Shown here: piece after piece, positions 9,395-17,912 of the stretch
How positions within the stretch are numbered: the stretch's first letter is position 1
Layout: the number at the start of each line of letters is the position of its first letter
Assembly (NCBI GenBank): GCA_947176745.1
Contig: CAMWRV010000019.1
Location: forward strand, 1-46,501
Length of the DNA stretch: 46,501 nucleotides
Origin: an uncultured Muribaculaceae bacterium
GTDB taxonomy: Bacteria; Bacteroidota; Bacteroidia; Bacteroidales; Muribaculaceae
Direction: 5' to 3'
Made by a program: the position numbers and the translations under genes
Notes under the pieces: generated by a model
What the model was told of the DNA's origin: nothing
The model's database searches: none
The model's input: the letters and a program-made list of their open reading frames with translations, nothing else

Positions 9395-12300
9395 TATAGT
9401 CTGTCGGGGCGGGAGGGGCTGACCATGAAATAGCGGGCGCGGGGAGAGGCGAGATAGAAACCGGCCACGCTTGCCGAGGGGGAGAGAGCGCCGTTGACTG
9501 TAACCGACACGCCGGCATCGTCCGGCCTGAGCAGACGCATGAGCGTGTGCATGAGCCTCTGGTCGGGGAGCGAGGGGTAACCGACGGCAGGGCGTATTCC
9601 CCGGTATTCCCCCCTGCGTATCGCCTGATAATCGAGAGGTTCGTCAGGACTGTATCCCCAGAGGCTGACGCGGGTCTGCCGGTGCAGCCATTCGGAAGCG
9701 GCCTCCGCGAGTCTGTCGGCAAGCGACTGCAGCAGCAGCCGGGAATAGCTGTCGTCAGAGCCGGCATACTCTTCGAGCCGAGTTCTTATAGTTTCTCCGA
9801 CTGTCACCAGAAAGCAGCCTATATGGTCGCCGGCGCCTTCGGGCGCGATATAATCGCTCAGTGCCTTTCCGGGAGTGCCGTCGGCGGCAGGATTCTGACG
9901 CGGCGTATATATCGATTCACCGCCGGCCTTTATGAAGTCTCCTTCAGAGTGTGCTCCGTAAAAGGCCACCTGCGCCGTCATCGAGGCTCCCTGCGCCTCA
10001 AGAGAATCGAGCATATCCTCCGCATCGGCAAGAAGAGCGTCGGCCTCGCGCGAACCGGGTCTGACTTTCCAGCATTTGTAGAAATACGTGTAGTTGATAA
10101 AAGGTCTGATCTCTGACAACGACACCGGAGGGAGCGTTCTCACACCTGTAAAAGAGGGCACGGGGAGATCATCGGAAACACTCGCCGCCACGGCGTCCCG
10201 CCCAGGCATAGCCGACCGGGTAGAGGGGGCGGCCCGGTCAGCGTCGCCACGGCCGGATTGATACTCCTCGACCAGTTTCCTCTGGCGGGCGCGTATGCGG
10301 GTCGCCTCATCATCATAATCGCGCATAAGCCGGAGAGCCGCCACAGGGTTGGCCGACGCATCGCCGACTCTCACCACCACACCGCCGTAGGCAGGAGCGA
10401 TCCTGAGGGCAGTATGCAGCTCGCTTGTAGCCGCCCCTCCGACAAAGAGAGGAACATCGATACCCGCCTCTTTGAGAGCCGCCGCAACGACAGCCATCTC
10501 TTCGAGCGAGGGGGTGATCAGGCCGCTGAGACCGATAAAGCGGGGACGCAGACGAAGAGCCTCCTCCACGATTCTCGCGGCATCGACCTGCACTCCGAGA
10601 TCGACAACCTCGAAATTATTGCATCTCAGCACAACTCCGGCTATATTCTTGCCGATATCATGCACATCGCCACGGACTGTTGCCAGAAGAAAGAGGCCGT
10701 TGCCGGCATCCTTATTCCTGCCCTGTTCGAGCATGGGGCGCAGATATGCCACAGCCGACTGCATGGCGGCCGCACTTTTGACCACCTGCGGCAGAAACAT
10801 CTTTCCGGCCTCGAACCGGCGGCCAACCTCCTCCATAGCATCCATCAGCGGGCCGTCGACTACAGCCGACGCGCTACCGGCCTCGGCCACAGCCTCGTCG
10901 AGGCCGCCGACGAGAGTGGTGGTGTCGCCCGCAATCAGCGCGGCCGATATCCTTTCGGAAGGAGTGCGCGCCACCGTGGCAACCACCTGCGCATCCGTCA
11001 CTTTTCTGTCGGAATAGCGCGAGGCGATGTCGATCAGCCGTGACGCAGCGTCGGGACGTCGGCAAAGAATGACATCCTCGATACGGTCAAGCAGTTCCGG
11101 CTCTATGTCGGAATACGTGAGACGCATTCCGGGATCCATGATCGCCATGTCGAGACCCGCCCTTACAGCGTAAAAAAGGAAAACGGCGTGCATGGCCTGA
11201 CGAATGTAATTGTTTCCACGGAACGAGAAAGAGAGATTGCTGAGACCACCGCTTGTGCGGACACCGGGGAGATTGCCGCGTATCCATTCCACGGCCTTCA
11301 GGAAATCGAGCGCATGGCGGTCATGCTCAGGCATGCCGGTGGCCACAGTGAGCACATTGGCATCGATTATGATGTCTCTCGGATCGAAACCGCACTTGCC
11401 GGTGAGGATCGCGACAGCCCGCCGCGCGATCTCGATCTTGCGGTCGAAATCGGCTGCCTGTCCGCGCTCGTCGGTGAGCATGACCACCACAGCCGCGCCG
11501 AAGCGTCTGACAATTGAAGCCTTTCGGATGAAATCTTCCTCACCGTCGCGCAGAGATATCGAATTGACAATGCCTCGGCCCGCCATGTTCTCAAGAGCCC
11601 TCTCCATAACCTTGAAATCTGAAGAATCTATCATCCAGGGCACCGAGGAGGCCGTCGGGTCGGATCCGAGCAGCCGCAGGAATCGCTGCATCTCCTCAGG
11701 CGCGTCGAGCATCGGGTCGTCCATGTTGATGTCGAGGATCATGGCCCCGGCCTCGACCTGCCGGCGCGCCACGTCGAGTGCGCCCGCAGCGTCTCCACCC
11801 GCTACAAGACGCAGGAACTTCCGGCTTCCCGCCACATTGCAGCGTTCGCCGACATTGATGAAGCCCGCATCTCCTCCGAAAGCCTCAAGACCCGAGAGCC
11901 AGGCGGGCAGATGACGTGCACCGGCCGGCCGCGGCTTCAGGCCGGAAGCAGACAGAAACTCCGACAGACGCGCGATATGCTCCGGCGTCGTGCCGCAGCA
12001 TCCGCCGACGATGCTGGTAAGCCCCTTGTCGAGAAGCGGACGGAGTTCGGCGACGAATTTGTCGGGGTCAACGTCATAAGCGCCGTCGGGACCGGGAAGC
12101 CCGGCATTAGGATAGAATATAACCGGGAAAGGGCTCGCGTCAGCAAGACGCCTCACAGCAGATGCCAGACCGGCAGGACCCGCCGAACAGTTGAAACCGA
12201 GGGCAACCGGCGAATACGGGGCCACGGCAGCGAGAACCGCCTCGGGCGTATGCCCCGACAGAATGCGCCCCGACGTGTCGGATATGGTGAGCGAGACCGC

Positions 12301-12912
12301 CACCGGGACAATTCTTCCGGCACGCTCCATGCCTCGCGAAGCCCCGTGGAGCGCGCCTCTGATATTGAGCAGATCATAGGCAGTCTCGATCAGCAGCATG
12401 TCGACGCCCCCCTCGACGAGAGCCTCGGCCTGGTCGGCATATATGTCGGCGAGGGTGGCGAAATCGACCGCACGCTTCCACTGACAGGAGGAATCGCATG
12501 GGAAAGAGGCGGAGAAAGCCGTCGGCCCCATGGAACCGGCCACAAAGCGGGGGCGCGCCGGATCGAGAGCGGAATAATGGCGTGCGCGGCGCACCGCGAT
12601 ACGCGCACCGGCGAGATTGAGATCGCGGACAAGCCGGTCAGTGCCATACTCCCGTTGCGAAAGCGCGTTGGAGTTGAAAGTATTTGTCTCGATTATGTCG
12701 GCACCCGCTTCAAGGTAAGAATCATGCACAGAAGCCACCACCTCAGGGCGCGACAGGTTGAGAATGTCGAGATTGGAGAGGAGCGGGCGCGGATGAGTCA
12801 TAAACCTTCTGCCCCTGGCTGAATTTTCGTCGGGCACATGCTTTCTGAGCTCGACACCCGTCGCGCCGTCAAGCAGCAATATCCTCTTACCGATCAAATC
12901 TTTCAGTTCCAT
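9394..12912 (-). CDS. metH: Cobalamin-dependent methionine synthase
   Basis: Transfers the methyl group of 5-methyltetrahydrofolate via cobalamin to homocysteine, giving methionine. The 1172-residue protein has all four modules. The homocysteine domain starts ILLLDGATG and has zinc Cys in GFNCSAG and GGCCGTTPEHI. The pterin domain has FINVGERCNVAGSRKF. The B12 domain has the cobalt-ligand motif DVHDIGKNIAG. The C-terminal S-adenosylmethionine activation domain has RPAVGYPSLPDQRL. The ATG at 12912 gives the family start; a GTG 45 nt upstream is unlikely. It is the last gene of metY-metF-metH, 60 nt after metF. Confidence 0.96.
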   Translation of the reverse strand: MELKDLIGKRILLLDGATGVELRKHVPDENSARGRRFMTHPRPLLSNLDILNLSRPEVVASVHDSYLEAGADIIETNTFNSNALSQREYGTDRLVRDLNLAGARIAVRRARHYSALDPARPRFVAGSMGPTAFSASFPCDSSCQWKRAVDFATLADIYADQAEALVEGGVDMLLIETAYDLLNIRGALHGASRGMERAGRIVPVAVSLTISDTSGRILSGHTPEAVLAAVAPYSPVALGFNCSAGPAGLASAVRRLADASPFPVIFYPNAGLPGPDGAYDVDPDKFVAELRPLLDKGLTSIVGGCCGTTPEHIARLSEFLSASGLKPRPAGARHLPAWLSGLEAFGGDAGFINVGERCNVAGSRKFLRLVAGGDAAGALDVARRQVEAGAMILDINMDDPMLDAPEEMQRFLRLLGSDPTASSVPWMIDSSDFKVMERALENMAGRGIVNSISLRDGEEDFIRKASIVRRFGAAVVVMLTDERGQAADFDRKIEIARRAVAILTGKCGFDPRDIIIDANVLTVATGMPEHDRHALDFLKAVEWIRGNLPGVRTSGGLSNLSFSFRGNNYIRQAMHAVFLFYAVRAGLDMAIMDPGMRLTYSDIEPELLDRIEDVILCRRPDAASRLIDIASRYSDRKVTDAQVVATVARTPSERISAALIAGDTTTLVGGLDEAVAEAGSASAVVDGPLMDAMEEVGRRFEAGKMFLPQVVKSAAAMQSAVAYLRPMLEQGRNKDAGNGLFLLATVRGDVHDIGKNIAGVVLRCNNFEVVDLGVQVDAARIVEEALRLRPRFIGLSGLITPSLEEMAVVAAALKEAGIDVPLFVGGAATSELHTALRIAPAYGGVVVRVGDASANPVAALRLMRDYDDEATRIRARQRKLVEEYQSGRGDADRAAPSTRSAMPGRDAVAASVSDDLPVPSFTGVRTLPPVSLSEIRPFINYTYFYKCWKVRPGSREADALLADAEDMLDSLEAQGASMTAQVAFYGAHSEGDFIKAGGESIYTPRQNPAADGTPGKALSDYIAPEGAGDHIGCFLVTVGETIRTRLEEYAGSDDSYSRLLLQSLADRLAEAASEWLHRQTRVSLWGYSPDEPLDYQAIRRGEYRGIRPAVGYPSLPDQRLMHTLMRLLRPDDAGVSVTVNGALSPSASVAGFYLASPRARYFMVSPSRPDRL

Positions 12913-12972
12913 AACAATAACAGTTTGAATAACGACAGTCTGATGTTTATCCGGCACAAGGGCCGTCGTGTA

Positions 12973-13932
12973 TCAATAGACCCTGCGGGCGATTTCGGCC
13001 ACACTCGCCACAGAGTGCATGGCATAGAAATGAATGCTCGGCACACCTGCCTCCTTCAGCCGCGCAGCCTGCGACGCGGCCCATTCCACCCCGACGCTTC
13101 TGACATCGTCGTCACATCGGCATCGCAGCAGCTCGTCAGAAAGCTCGCGCGGAAAGTCTATATGAAAGACCCTCGGAATGAGCGAGAGCTGCCTGAGCGA
13201 TGTCAGCGGCTTGAGACCGGGCACGACCGGCACCGTCACGCCCGCCTCCCGTGCCCGGCGCACAAAATCGAAATAGCGGTCATTGTCGAAAAACATCTGC
13301 GTGACCACGTAAGATGCTCCTGCGTCGACCTTCTCCTTGAGTCTCATCAGATCGACATCGGCGTTCATCGCCTCCTCATGCTTTTCAGGGTATCCCGCCA
13401 CGCCGAACGAGAATGGAGACGCCACGGGATCAGTCTGGCTTCCGTCGGCCATGATTCCGGCGTTGAACTCCGCGACCTGACCGGCGAGCGATACGGCATG
13501 CTCATGGCCGTCGTCGGCCGGAGTGAATGCTGACGCCGACTTCTCACGGTCGCCACGTAGCACAAGAATGTCGTTGATGCCGAGATATGAAAGGTCGATG
13601 AGCTGATCCTCGATCTCGCGGCGGCTGTATTCCCCGCATATGATATGGGGCACAGGGCGCACGCCGAAGCGTTCGCGGAGCACGGCGGCGATAGCGACAG
13701 TGCCGGGACGTCTCTGCGACGACGACTCCCTGTATGTTCCGTCGCCGACATGCCTGTAGCTCTTCTCGACACGGTGGGTGGTGATGTTGACATAGGCCGG
13801 AGAGAACTCCATCAGACGCTCCACATCTTTGAAAGTCGCGTCAATGCTCTTCCCCCTGACCGGGGGAAGAATCTCGAACGAGAACGCTGTGGGATGCTCC
13901 GAGGCGAGAAAATCAGCTACAGTCTTGCTCAT
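12973..13932 (-). CDS. metF: Methylenetetrahydrofolate reductase
   Basis: Flavin enzyme reducing 5,10-methylenetetrahydrofolate to 5-methyltetrahydrofolate, the methyl donor for MetH next door. The 319-residue protein has the family start FSFEILPPVRG, VNITTHRVEK, ILVLRGD, VAGYPEKHEEA and the loop YVVTQMFFDNDRYFDFV. The ATG at 13932 is chosen because the open upstream extension of 27 residues has no family similarity. It lies between metY (49 nt upstream) and metH (60 nt downstream) in a methionine operon. Confidence 0.96.
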   Translation of the reverse strand: MSKTVADFLASEHPTAFSFEILPPVRGKSIDATFKDVERLMEFSPAYVNITTHRVEKSYRHVGDGTYRESSSQRRPGTVAIAAVLRERFGVRPVPHIICGEYSRREIEDQLIDLSYLGINDILVLRGDREKSASAFTPADDGHEHAVSLAGQVAEFNAGIMADGSQTDPVASPFSFGVAGYPEKHEEAMNADVDLMRLKEKVDAGASYVVTQMFFDNDRYFDFVRRAREAGVTVPVVPGLKPLTSLRQLSLIPRVFHIDFPRELSDELLRCRCDDDVRSVGVEWAASQAARLKEAGVPSIHFYAMHSVASVAEIARRVY

Positions 13933-13981
13933 ATGTATTTTGCGTGAAAATATCGTATTATCGCGGACGGAACGGATGCGG

Positions 13982-15298
13982 TCAGACAGCCGCGAATCCG
14001 CGTTCAAGATCATCTATGATATCGTCGGCATTCTCAATGCCTATGCTCAGACGTATTGTCGAGGGAGTGATGTGCGCCACCCTGAGTTCAGCCTCGCTCA
14101 TCTGCGAATGCGTCGTGCTGGCCGGATGTATCACGAGGCTCTTGGCGTCGGCCACGTTGGCAAGGAGAGAGAAGAGTCTGAGACTGTCGATAAACCTCCA
14201 TGCCTCCTCGCGGCCACCATCTATCTCGAAGGTGAATATGCTTCCGCCTCCGTTCGGAAAATAACGCTTGTAAAGATCATGGTCGCGGTGTGATGGGAGC
14301 GACGGATGACTGACCTTCCTGACTTTGGGATGACCGTCAAGATATCTGACCACCCTGAGGGCATTCTCCACATGTCTGTCGACCCTGAGAGCGAGAGTCT
14401 CCAGACCCTGCAGGAGCAGAAACGCGTTGAAAGGGGAGATGCAAGCGCCCTCGTCGCGGAGCACCACGGCGCGTACACGCGTCACAAAAGGAGCGTCGGG
14501 AGCCGCGTCGGCAAATACGGCGCCGTGGTAACTCGGATCCGGGCCTGCGAGTGTCGGAAACTTTTCAGCCGCCGACTTGAAATCGAACTTTCCGGCGTCG
14601 ACTATGATGCCGCCGAGAGCCGCCCCGTGTCCGCCGATGAATTTGGTGGCCGAGTGGATCACCACGTCGGCGCCATGTTCGATGGGTCTGACGAGACGCG
14701 GAGTCGCAAACGTATTGTCGACAATGAAGAGCGCGTCATGGCGGTGGGCGGTGTCGGCCACTCTCCTGAGATCAGTCACATCGCTGTTGGGATTACCGAA
14801 AGTCTCGCCATAGACAACCTTCGTCTCGGGGCGGAAAGCACGTTCGAGAGCCTCCTGATCGCTGAAATCGACAATCGTGTAAGATATGCCCCTTGCGGAG
14901 AGATTATTGGCGATAAGATTGTAAGAACCGCCGTAGAGGTTGTCGGCCGCGATAAGATGGTCGCCCGGACGGAGCACATTCTCCAGTGCATACGTCACGG
15001 CAGCCGCACCTGACGCGAGGGCCAGAGCGGCCGTGCCCCCTTCGAGAGCCGCCAGGCGCTGTTCGAGCACATCCTGTGTCGGGTTGGTGAGGCGCCCGTA
15101 TATATTGCCGGGATCGCTGAGCGCGAACCTGTCGGCCGCATGTGCTGAATCCCTGAAGAGATATGCCGCCGTCTGATATACCGGCACCGCCCGCGCGCCG
15201 GTAGGATTGAGTTGCGGATCGCGGTCATTCTCCTGTCCGGCGTGAACTGCGAGGGTCTCGAATCTCGCTCCGGAAATTGCTTCATTATCTTTGCTCAT
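13982..15298 (-). CDS. metY: O-acetylhomoserine sulfhydrylase (PLP-dependent Cys/Met metabolism enzyme)
   Basis: Makes homocysteine from O-acetylhomoserine and sulfide, supplying MetH; cytosolic PLP enzyme. The 438-residue protein has the family start FETLAVHAGQENDRDP, YGRLTNPTQDVLEQRLAALEGG, the cofactor-stacking region, DNTFATP and the PLP lysine in HSATKFIGGHGAALGG. Its length of about 430 residues and the HAGQ motif favour MetY over cystathionine gamma-synthase or lyase (about 380-390 residues). The ATG at 15298 is preferred over a TTG at 15328. It is the first gene of the operon; its promoter (15326-15356) is divergent from an Lrp-type regulator. Confidence 0.92.
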   Translation of the reverse strand: MSKDNEAISGARFETLAVHAGQENDRDPQLNPTGARAVPVYQTAAYLFRDSAHAADRFALSDPGNIYGRLTNPTQDVLEQRLAALEGGTAALALASGAAAVTYALENVLRPGDHLIAADNLYGGSYNLIANNLSARGISYTIVDFSDQEALERAFRPETKVVYGETFGNPNSDVTDLRRVADTAHRHDALFIVDNTFATPRLVRPIEHGADVVIHSATKFIGGHGAALGGIIVDAGKFDFKSAAEKFPTLAGPDPSYHGAVFADAAPDAPFVTRVRAVVLRDEGACISPFNAFLLLQGLETLALRVDRHVENALRVVRYLDGHPKVRKVSHPSLPSHRDHDLYKRYFPNGGGSIFTFEIDGGREEAWRFIDSLRLFSLLANVADAKSLVIHPASTTHSQMSEAELRVAHITPSTIRLSIGIENADDIIDDLERGFAAV

Positions 15299-15325
15299 GA
15301 TCTGTCGTTTTGATTTTGTTTGCCG

Positions 15326-15356
15326 CAAAGTTAGGTATAATACTATTTTTCGCCAA
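15326..15356 (-). promoter_or_regulatory. Promoter of the metY-metF-metH operon
   Basis: Read leftward, TTG (15356-15354), a 20-nt spacer, then TAACTTTG (15333-15326), an exact TAnnTTTG. The -7 box is 27 nt from the metY ATG. I saw no SAM-riboswitch-like fold in the short leader. Confidence 0.65.
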
Positions 15357-15405
15357 GAAAAGGCATTATTTCAGACCAAATCAGTATTTTTGAAGCAAAA
15401 GACAG

Positions 15406-15435
15406 TTTGTTTGTTCTGAATTATGACTATATTTG
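15406..15435 (+). promoter_or_regulatory. Promoter of the Lrp/AsnC-type regulator gene
   Basis: TTTG (15406-15409), 18-nt spacer, TATATTTG (15428-15435), an exact TAnnTTTG. The leader to the ATG at 15528 is about 85 nt. Confidence 0.65.
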
Positions 15436-15453
15436 CATTACATACAGAACAAA
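15410..15453. promoter_or_regulatory. Inverted-repeat operator straddling the regulator's own promoter
   Basis: TTTGTTCTG (15410-15418) and CAGAACAAA (15445-15453) are perfect 9-bp inverted copies, 35 bp apart start to start, with the -7 element between them. The two half-sites lie just over three helical turns apart, which suits an oligomeric Lrp-type protein and suggests autoregulation. Which protein binds is inference. Confidence 0.5.
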
Positions 15454-15527
15454 GAGAAGCCGACAGAGCATCGACAAAACTTAGACCCCATCCCACAGGG
15501 GCAACGTAACTTGAATAACTTGAATAT

Positions 15528-16004
15528 ATGGAGAAGAAGAATCAGATCTATGAACCCGACAGCGTTGATCTCGACATAATCCGGGAGCTTCAGAAAGATT
15601 CGCGGCAGTCGATCAGGGAGATCGCGTCGAAAGTGCACCGATCGCCCACACCGGTCTTCGAGCGGGTGCGACGTCTGGAATCGCATGGGATAATCAGGCG
15701 CTACACTCTCGACCTCGACATGGAGAAGATAGGAAAGGGCTTCACGGTATTCTGCAATGTAAGTCTGCGCCATATAAGCACGGATATACATGAAGACTTT
15801 GCCGCCGAGATGTTGAAGATACCGGAAGTGACCGAGTGCTACAACGTCTCCGGCGACTACGACTACATGCTTAAGGTCCAGACTCCCGACATGAAATCAT
15901 ACCGTAAGTTTGTGACCGACTGTCTGGGGCGCATACCGGTGCTCGACTCTGTCCACAGCGTCTTCGTGATGGAATCGATCAAAGACACCCCGCCGGTGCT
16001 CTGA
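15528..16004 (+). CDS. Lrp/AsnC-family transcriptional regulator
   Basis: DNA-binding regulator that senses small molecules, usually amino acids, through a C-terminal RAM domain and acts as dimers or higher oligomers. The 158-residue protein has an N-terminal winged HTH (residues ~10-60; DSRQSIREIASKVHRSPTPVFERVRRLESHGII). The RAM domain follows, with EVTECYNVSGDYDYMLKVQ, a typical ligand-loop segment. It is divergent from metY, so methionine/sulfur genes are the natural target, and an inverted repeat sits around its own promoter. It converges with the barrel gene, the two stops being 8 nt apart. Confidence 0.93.
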   Translation: MEKKNQIYEPDSVDLDIIRELQKDSRQSIREIASKVHRSPTPVFERVRRLESHGIIRRYTLDLDMEKIGKGFTVFCNVSLRHISTDIHEDFAAEMLKIPEVTECYNVSGDYDYMLKVQTPDMKSYRKFVTDCLGRIPVLDSVHSVFVMESIKDTPPVL

Positions 16005-16012
16005 CCGTACTG

Positions 16013-16777
16013 TCAGTTTCCGAACCAGTAGACTAACGAGACCGACCCATAACTTTCGTTCATGTCGTGTGTGTGGAAGACATCCCGGCGGGCGAGGTTG
16101 AGAAGTCCGAGGCCACCGTTGATCTCTATGCTGAACACTTCGAGTTCCAGACCGAGTCCGATGGTGTACATAAGATTCCACCGACGCCAGACGCCGTTTG
16201 TGCCGAACATGGAATATTCAGAGCCTTGTCCACCTACTTTACCGGCAAATGTGTAAGAACACTCGAAACCGGTGTTGACGTTCATTTCAAGCATGTCGGA
16301 TAGAGAAAAACCATGACCGGCAAAGACCGGGAGGCTTATTCGGCCTCTTCTGAAACTGCGCGTCTGCCACACGGGAGAACTATAGCCGGACGAACGCTCT
16401 TTCATCTGCAGTTGCGAACTTACATATCCCACCGACAATCCGGTCTCGACAAACCATCCCGACTTATGGTCAAACCTGACAGCGCCGCCCAACGCGCCGC
16501 CGTAACCGATATCCTGCCCCGGCGTCTTTTCCGAAGAGAATAACGGTCCGACCATGTCTATGATAAACGACGCTTTTATTCCGGTCCTGACTTTCCAGTT
16601 CGCGGGCAACGCATCAGTCTCATTCACATCCGGTTTAGCCACCGCCGTCTCTACAGACTTCATTTGCCCGATTTCGGGCAAAGCATCAGGCATCGGACGG
16701 TCAACTGCGTTGACCGCACCCGACAAAAAGAACAGGGCATAACTCAGAAGTAAGATTCTTGTCATTTTCATAATCAT
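16013..16777 (-). CDS. Small outer-membrane beta-barrel protein (hypothetical)
   Basis: A 254-residue protein with a signal peptide (MIMKMTRILLLSYALFFLSGAVNA), a ~40-residue linker, then alternating amphipathic strands such as GYGGALGGAVRFDHKSGWFVETGLSVGY. It ends YGSVSLVYWFGN, with the terminal aromatic pattern of outer-membrane barrels. It resembles the PorT/OmpW-like eight-strand barrels common in Bacteroidetes; substrate or partner cannot be told. I chose the ATG at 16777; two more ATGs follow within 12 nt. It lies 41 nt after the Sel1-repeat gene and is probably the last gene of that transcript. Confidence 0.72.
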   Translation of the reverse strand: MIMKMTRILLLSYALFFLSGAVNAVDRPMPDALPEIGQMKSVETAVAKPDVNETDALPANWKVRTGIKASFIIDMVGPLFSSEKTPGQDIGYGGALGGAVRFDHKSGWFVETGLSVGYVSSQLQMKERSSGYSSPVWQTRSFRRGRISLPVFAGHGFSLSDMLEMNVNTGFECSYTFAGKVGGQGSEYSMFGTNGVWRRWNLMYTIGLGLELEVFSIEINGGLGLLNLARRDVFHTHDMNESYGSVSLVYWFGN

Positions 16778-16818
16778 TCTGATATCTTTATTGTTATGAT
16801 GTATCACACAATATGCGT

Positions 16819-17862
16819 TCAGATTGTGGCACCGGCTGAGACGGGGAGGAGGAGGGCTGCGACGGCGGCTTCGGCGGAGGTTATTCCGGCGCGGGCTGCG
16901 GAGGCGCGGAGCGCGGAGGGGGTCAGCGAGTCGGGGAGTTCGGGAAAGAGGCCTTCGAGAGCGTCGGGGAAGATCTCGAGAGTTTCGGCAAGGATGAACT
17001 GCGCCGAGGGGTTGCCCAGAATAGCGGCACGGGCGAAGTATTCGTTGGCGAGCCGGTGGTCGTAGGGCATTCCGAGACCGCGCGATGCCGCGTGACCGAG
17101 CAGGGCATATGCACGCGCGGTCTGCGGTTCGGAGGGGCCTATCTGCCTGAGCAGCGAGACTGCGGCTGCGTAAGCTCCGAGATTCCAGTATCGCAGTGCC
17201 TCGCTGAGCGAAACGGATGAGGCGTAGCGACTCCAGCGCAAGGCCATCATGTTGACCAGACGCGTCTCGGCGTCGGGAAATCCTCGCGATATGGCCTTTT
17301 CGTATAGCGCGACGGCCCGGGCGGTGTCGCAAGGCACAGCCCTTCCACGAGCGTAAAGATCGGCAAGGAGCGTCATTGACTGCGGAAGTCCGGCATCGGC
17401 CGCTCTGCCGAGGTAATCGGCCGCCAGAGAGTCTTGCGCTGCGGAACAGGAATTATTACCGTCGGAAGCTGAAAGGATAAGATAAGCGAGGTTATGGGCG
17501 GCCTTTGCATCGCCGAGATCGGCGGCTCCACGCATCCATATGAGCGCGGAATCGCGGTTTTCGGCGAGAAAGCGCCCCGAATTCGCGGGGAAACCGGTCT
17601 GATACAGGAAGCCTAGATAATTCATGGCCGGAGCGTAACCGGCACGCGCCGATCGCTTCAGCAGAGACACCGACCGCGCCGTGTCGGCGGGAATCGTGTC
17701 GAAACCCCGTTCGAGAAGGGCGGAGAGACGATACATGGCCTCGGGATCCCCGCTTTCTGCCTTGCGCTCGAAAGCCTCGTATGACCTGCGCGCCTCGGGA
17801 GTCATGGCCCGGAGAGCCATGACGGAGAGGAAGATGAAGAGGACGTAAGAGAGATACTTCAT
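16819..17862 (-). CDS. Sel1-repeat (TPR-like) exported protein
   Basis: A 347-residue protein with a signal peptide (MKYLSYVLFIFLSVMALRA) followed by several Sel1-like repeats, for example GDPEAMYRLSALLERG, GYAPAMNYLGFLYQTG, GDAKAAHNLAYLIL and GLPQSMTLLADLYARG. Such solenoids bind other proteins; no enzymatic motif is present. The ATG at 17862 is chosen because it begins the signal peptide (a TTG 24 nt earlier is in frame). Between it and the porX stop lies one copy of a GC-rich palindromic repeat. Role unknown; its place after porX suggests an envelope function. Confidence 0.8.
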   Translation of the reverse strand: MKYLSYVLFIFLSVMALRAMTPEARRSYEAFERKAESGDPEAMYRLSALLERGFDTIPADTARSVSLLKRSARAGYAPAMNYLGFLYQTGFPANSGRFLAENRDSALIWMRGAADLGDAKAAHNLAYLILSASDGNNSCSAAQDSLAADYLGRAADAGLPQSMTLLADLYARGRAVPCDTARAVALYEKAISRGFPDAETRLVNMMALRWSRYASSVSLSEALRYWNLGAYAAAVSLLRQIGPSEPQTARAYALLGHAASRGLGMPYDHRLANEYFARAAILGNPSAQFILAETLEIFPDALEGLFPELPDSLTPSALRASAARAGITSAEAAVAALLLPVSAGATI

Positions 17863-17882
17863 GGGCGTGGCTTGAGGGTTAT

Positions 17883-17912
17883 TCAACGCCTCGGAGAGGC
17901 GCTGCTCCCGGT
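17883..17912. repeat. Palindromic (REP-like) repeat, copy 1
   Basis: The 30 bases are identical to 36887-36916. They contain a 15-nt mini-hairpin, CGCCTC-GGA-GAGGCG, followed by CTGCTCCCGG. It sits exactly between porX and the Sel1-repeat gene, abutting the porX stop codon. Confidence 0.85.

Noticed and set aside
15299-15420. SAM or cobalamin riboswitch in front of the methionine operon
   Set aside because: The predicted leader is only about 20 nt, too short for a known riboswitch fold.
16778-17332. N-terminal extension joining the barrel protein to a basic Arg/Pro-rich sequence
   Set aside because: The extension lies inside the Sel1-repeat gene in another frame; the signal peptide at 16777 is the natural start.
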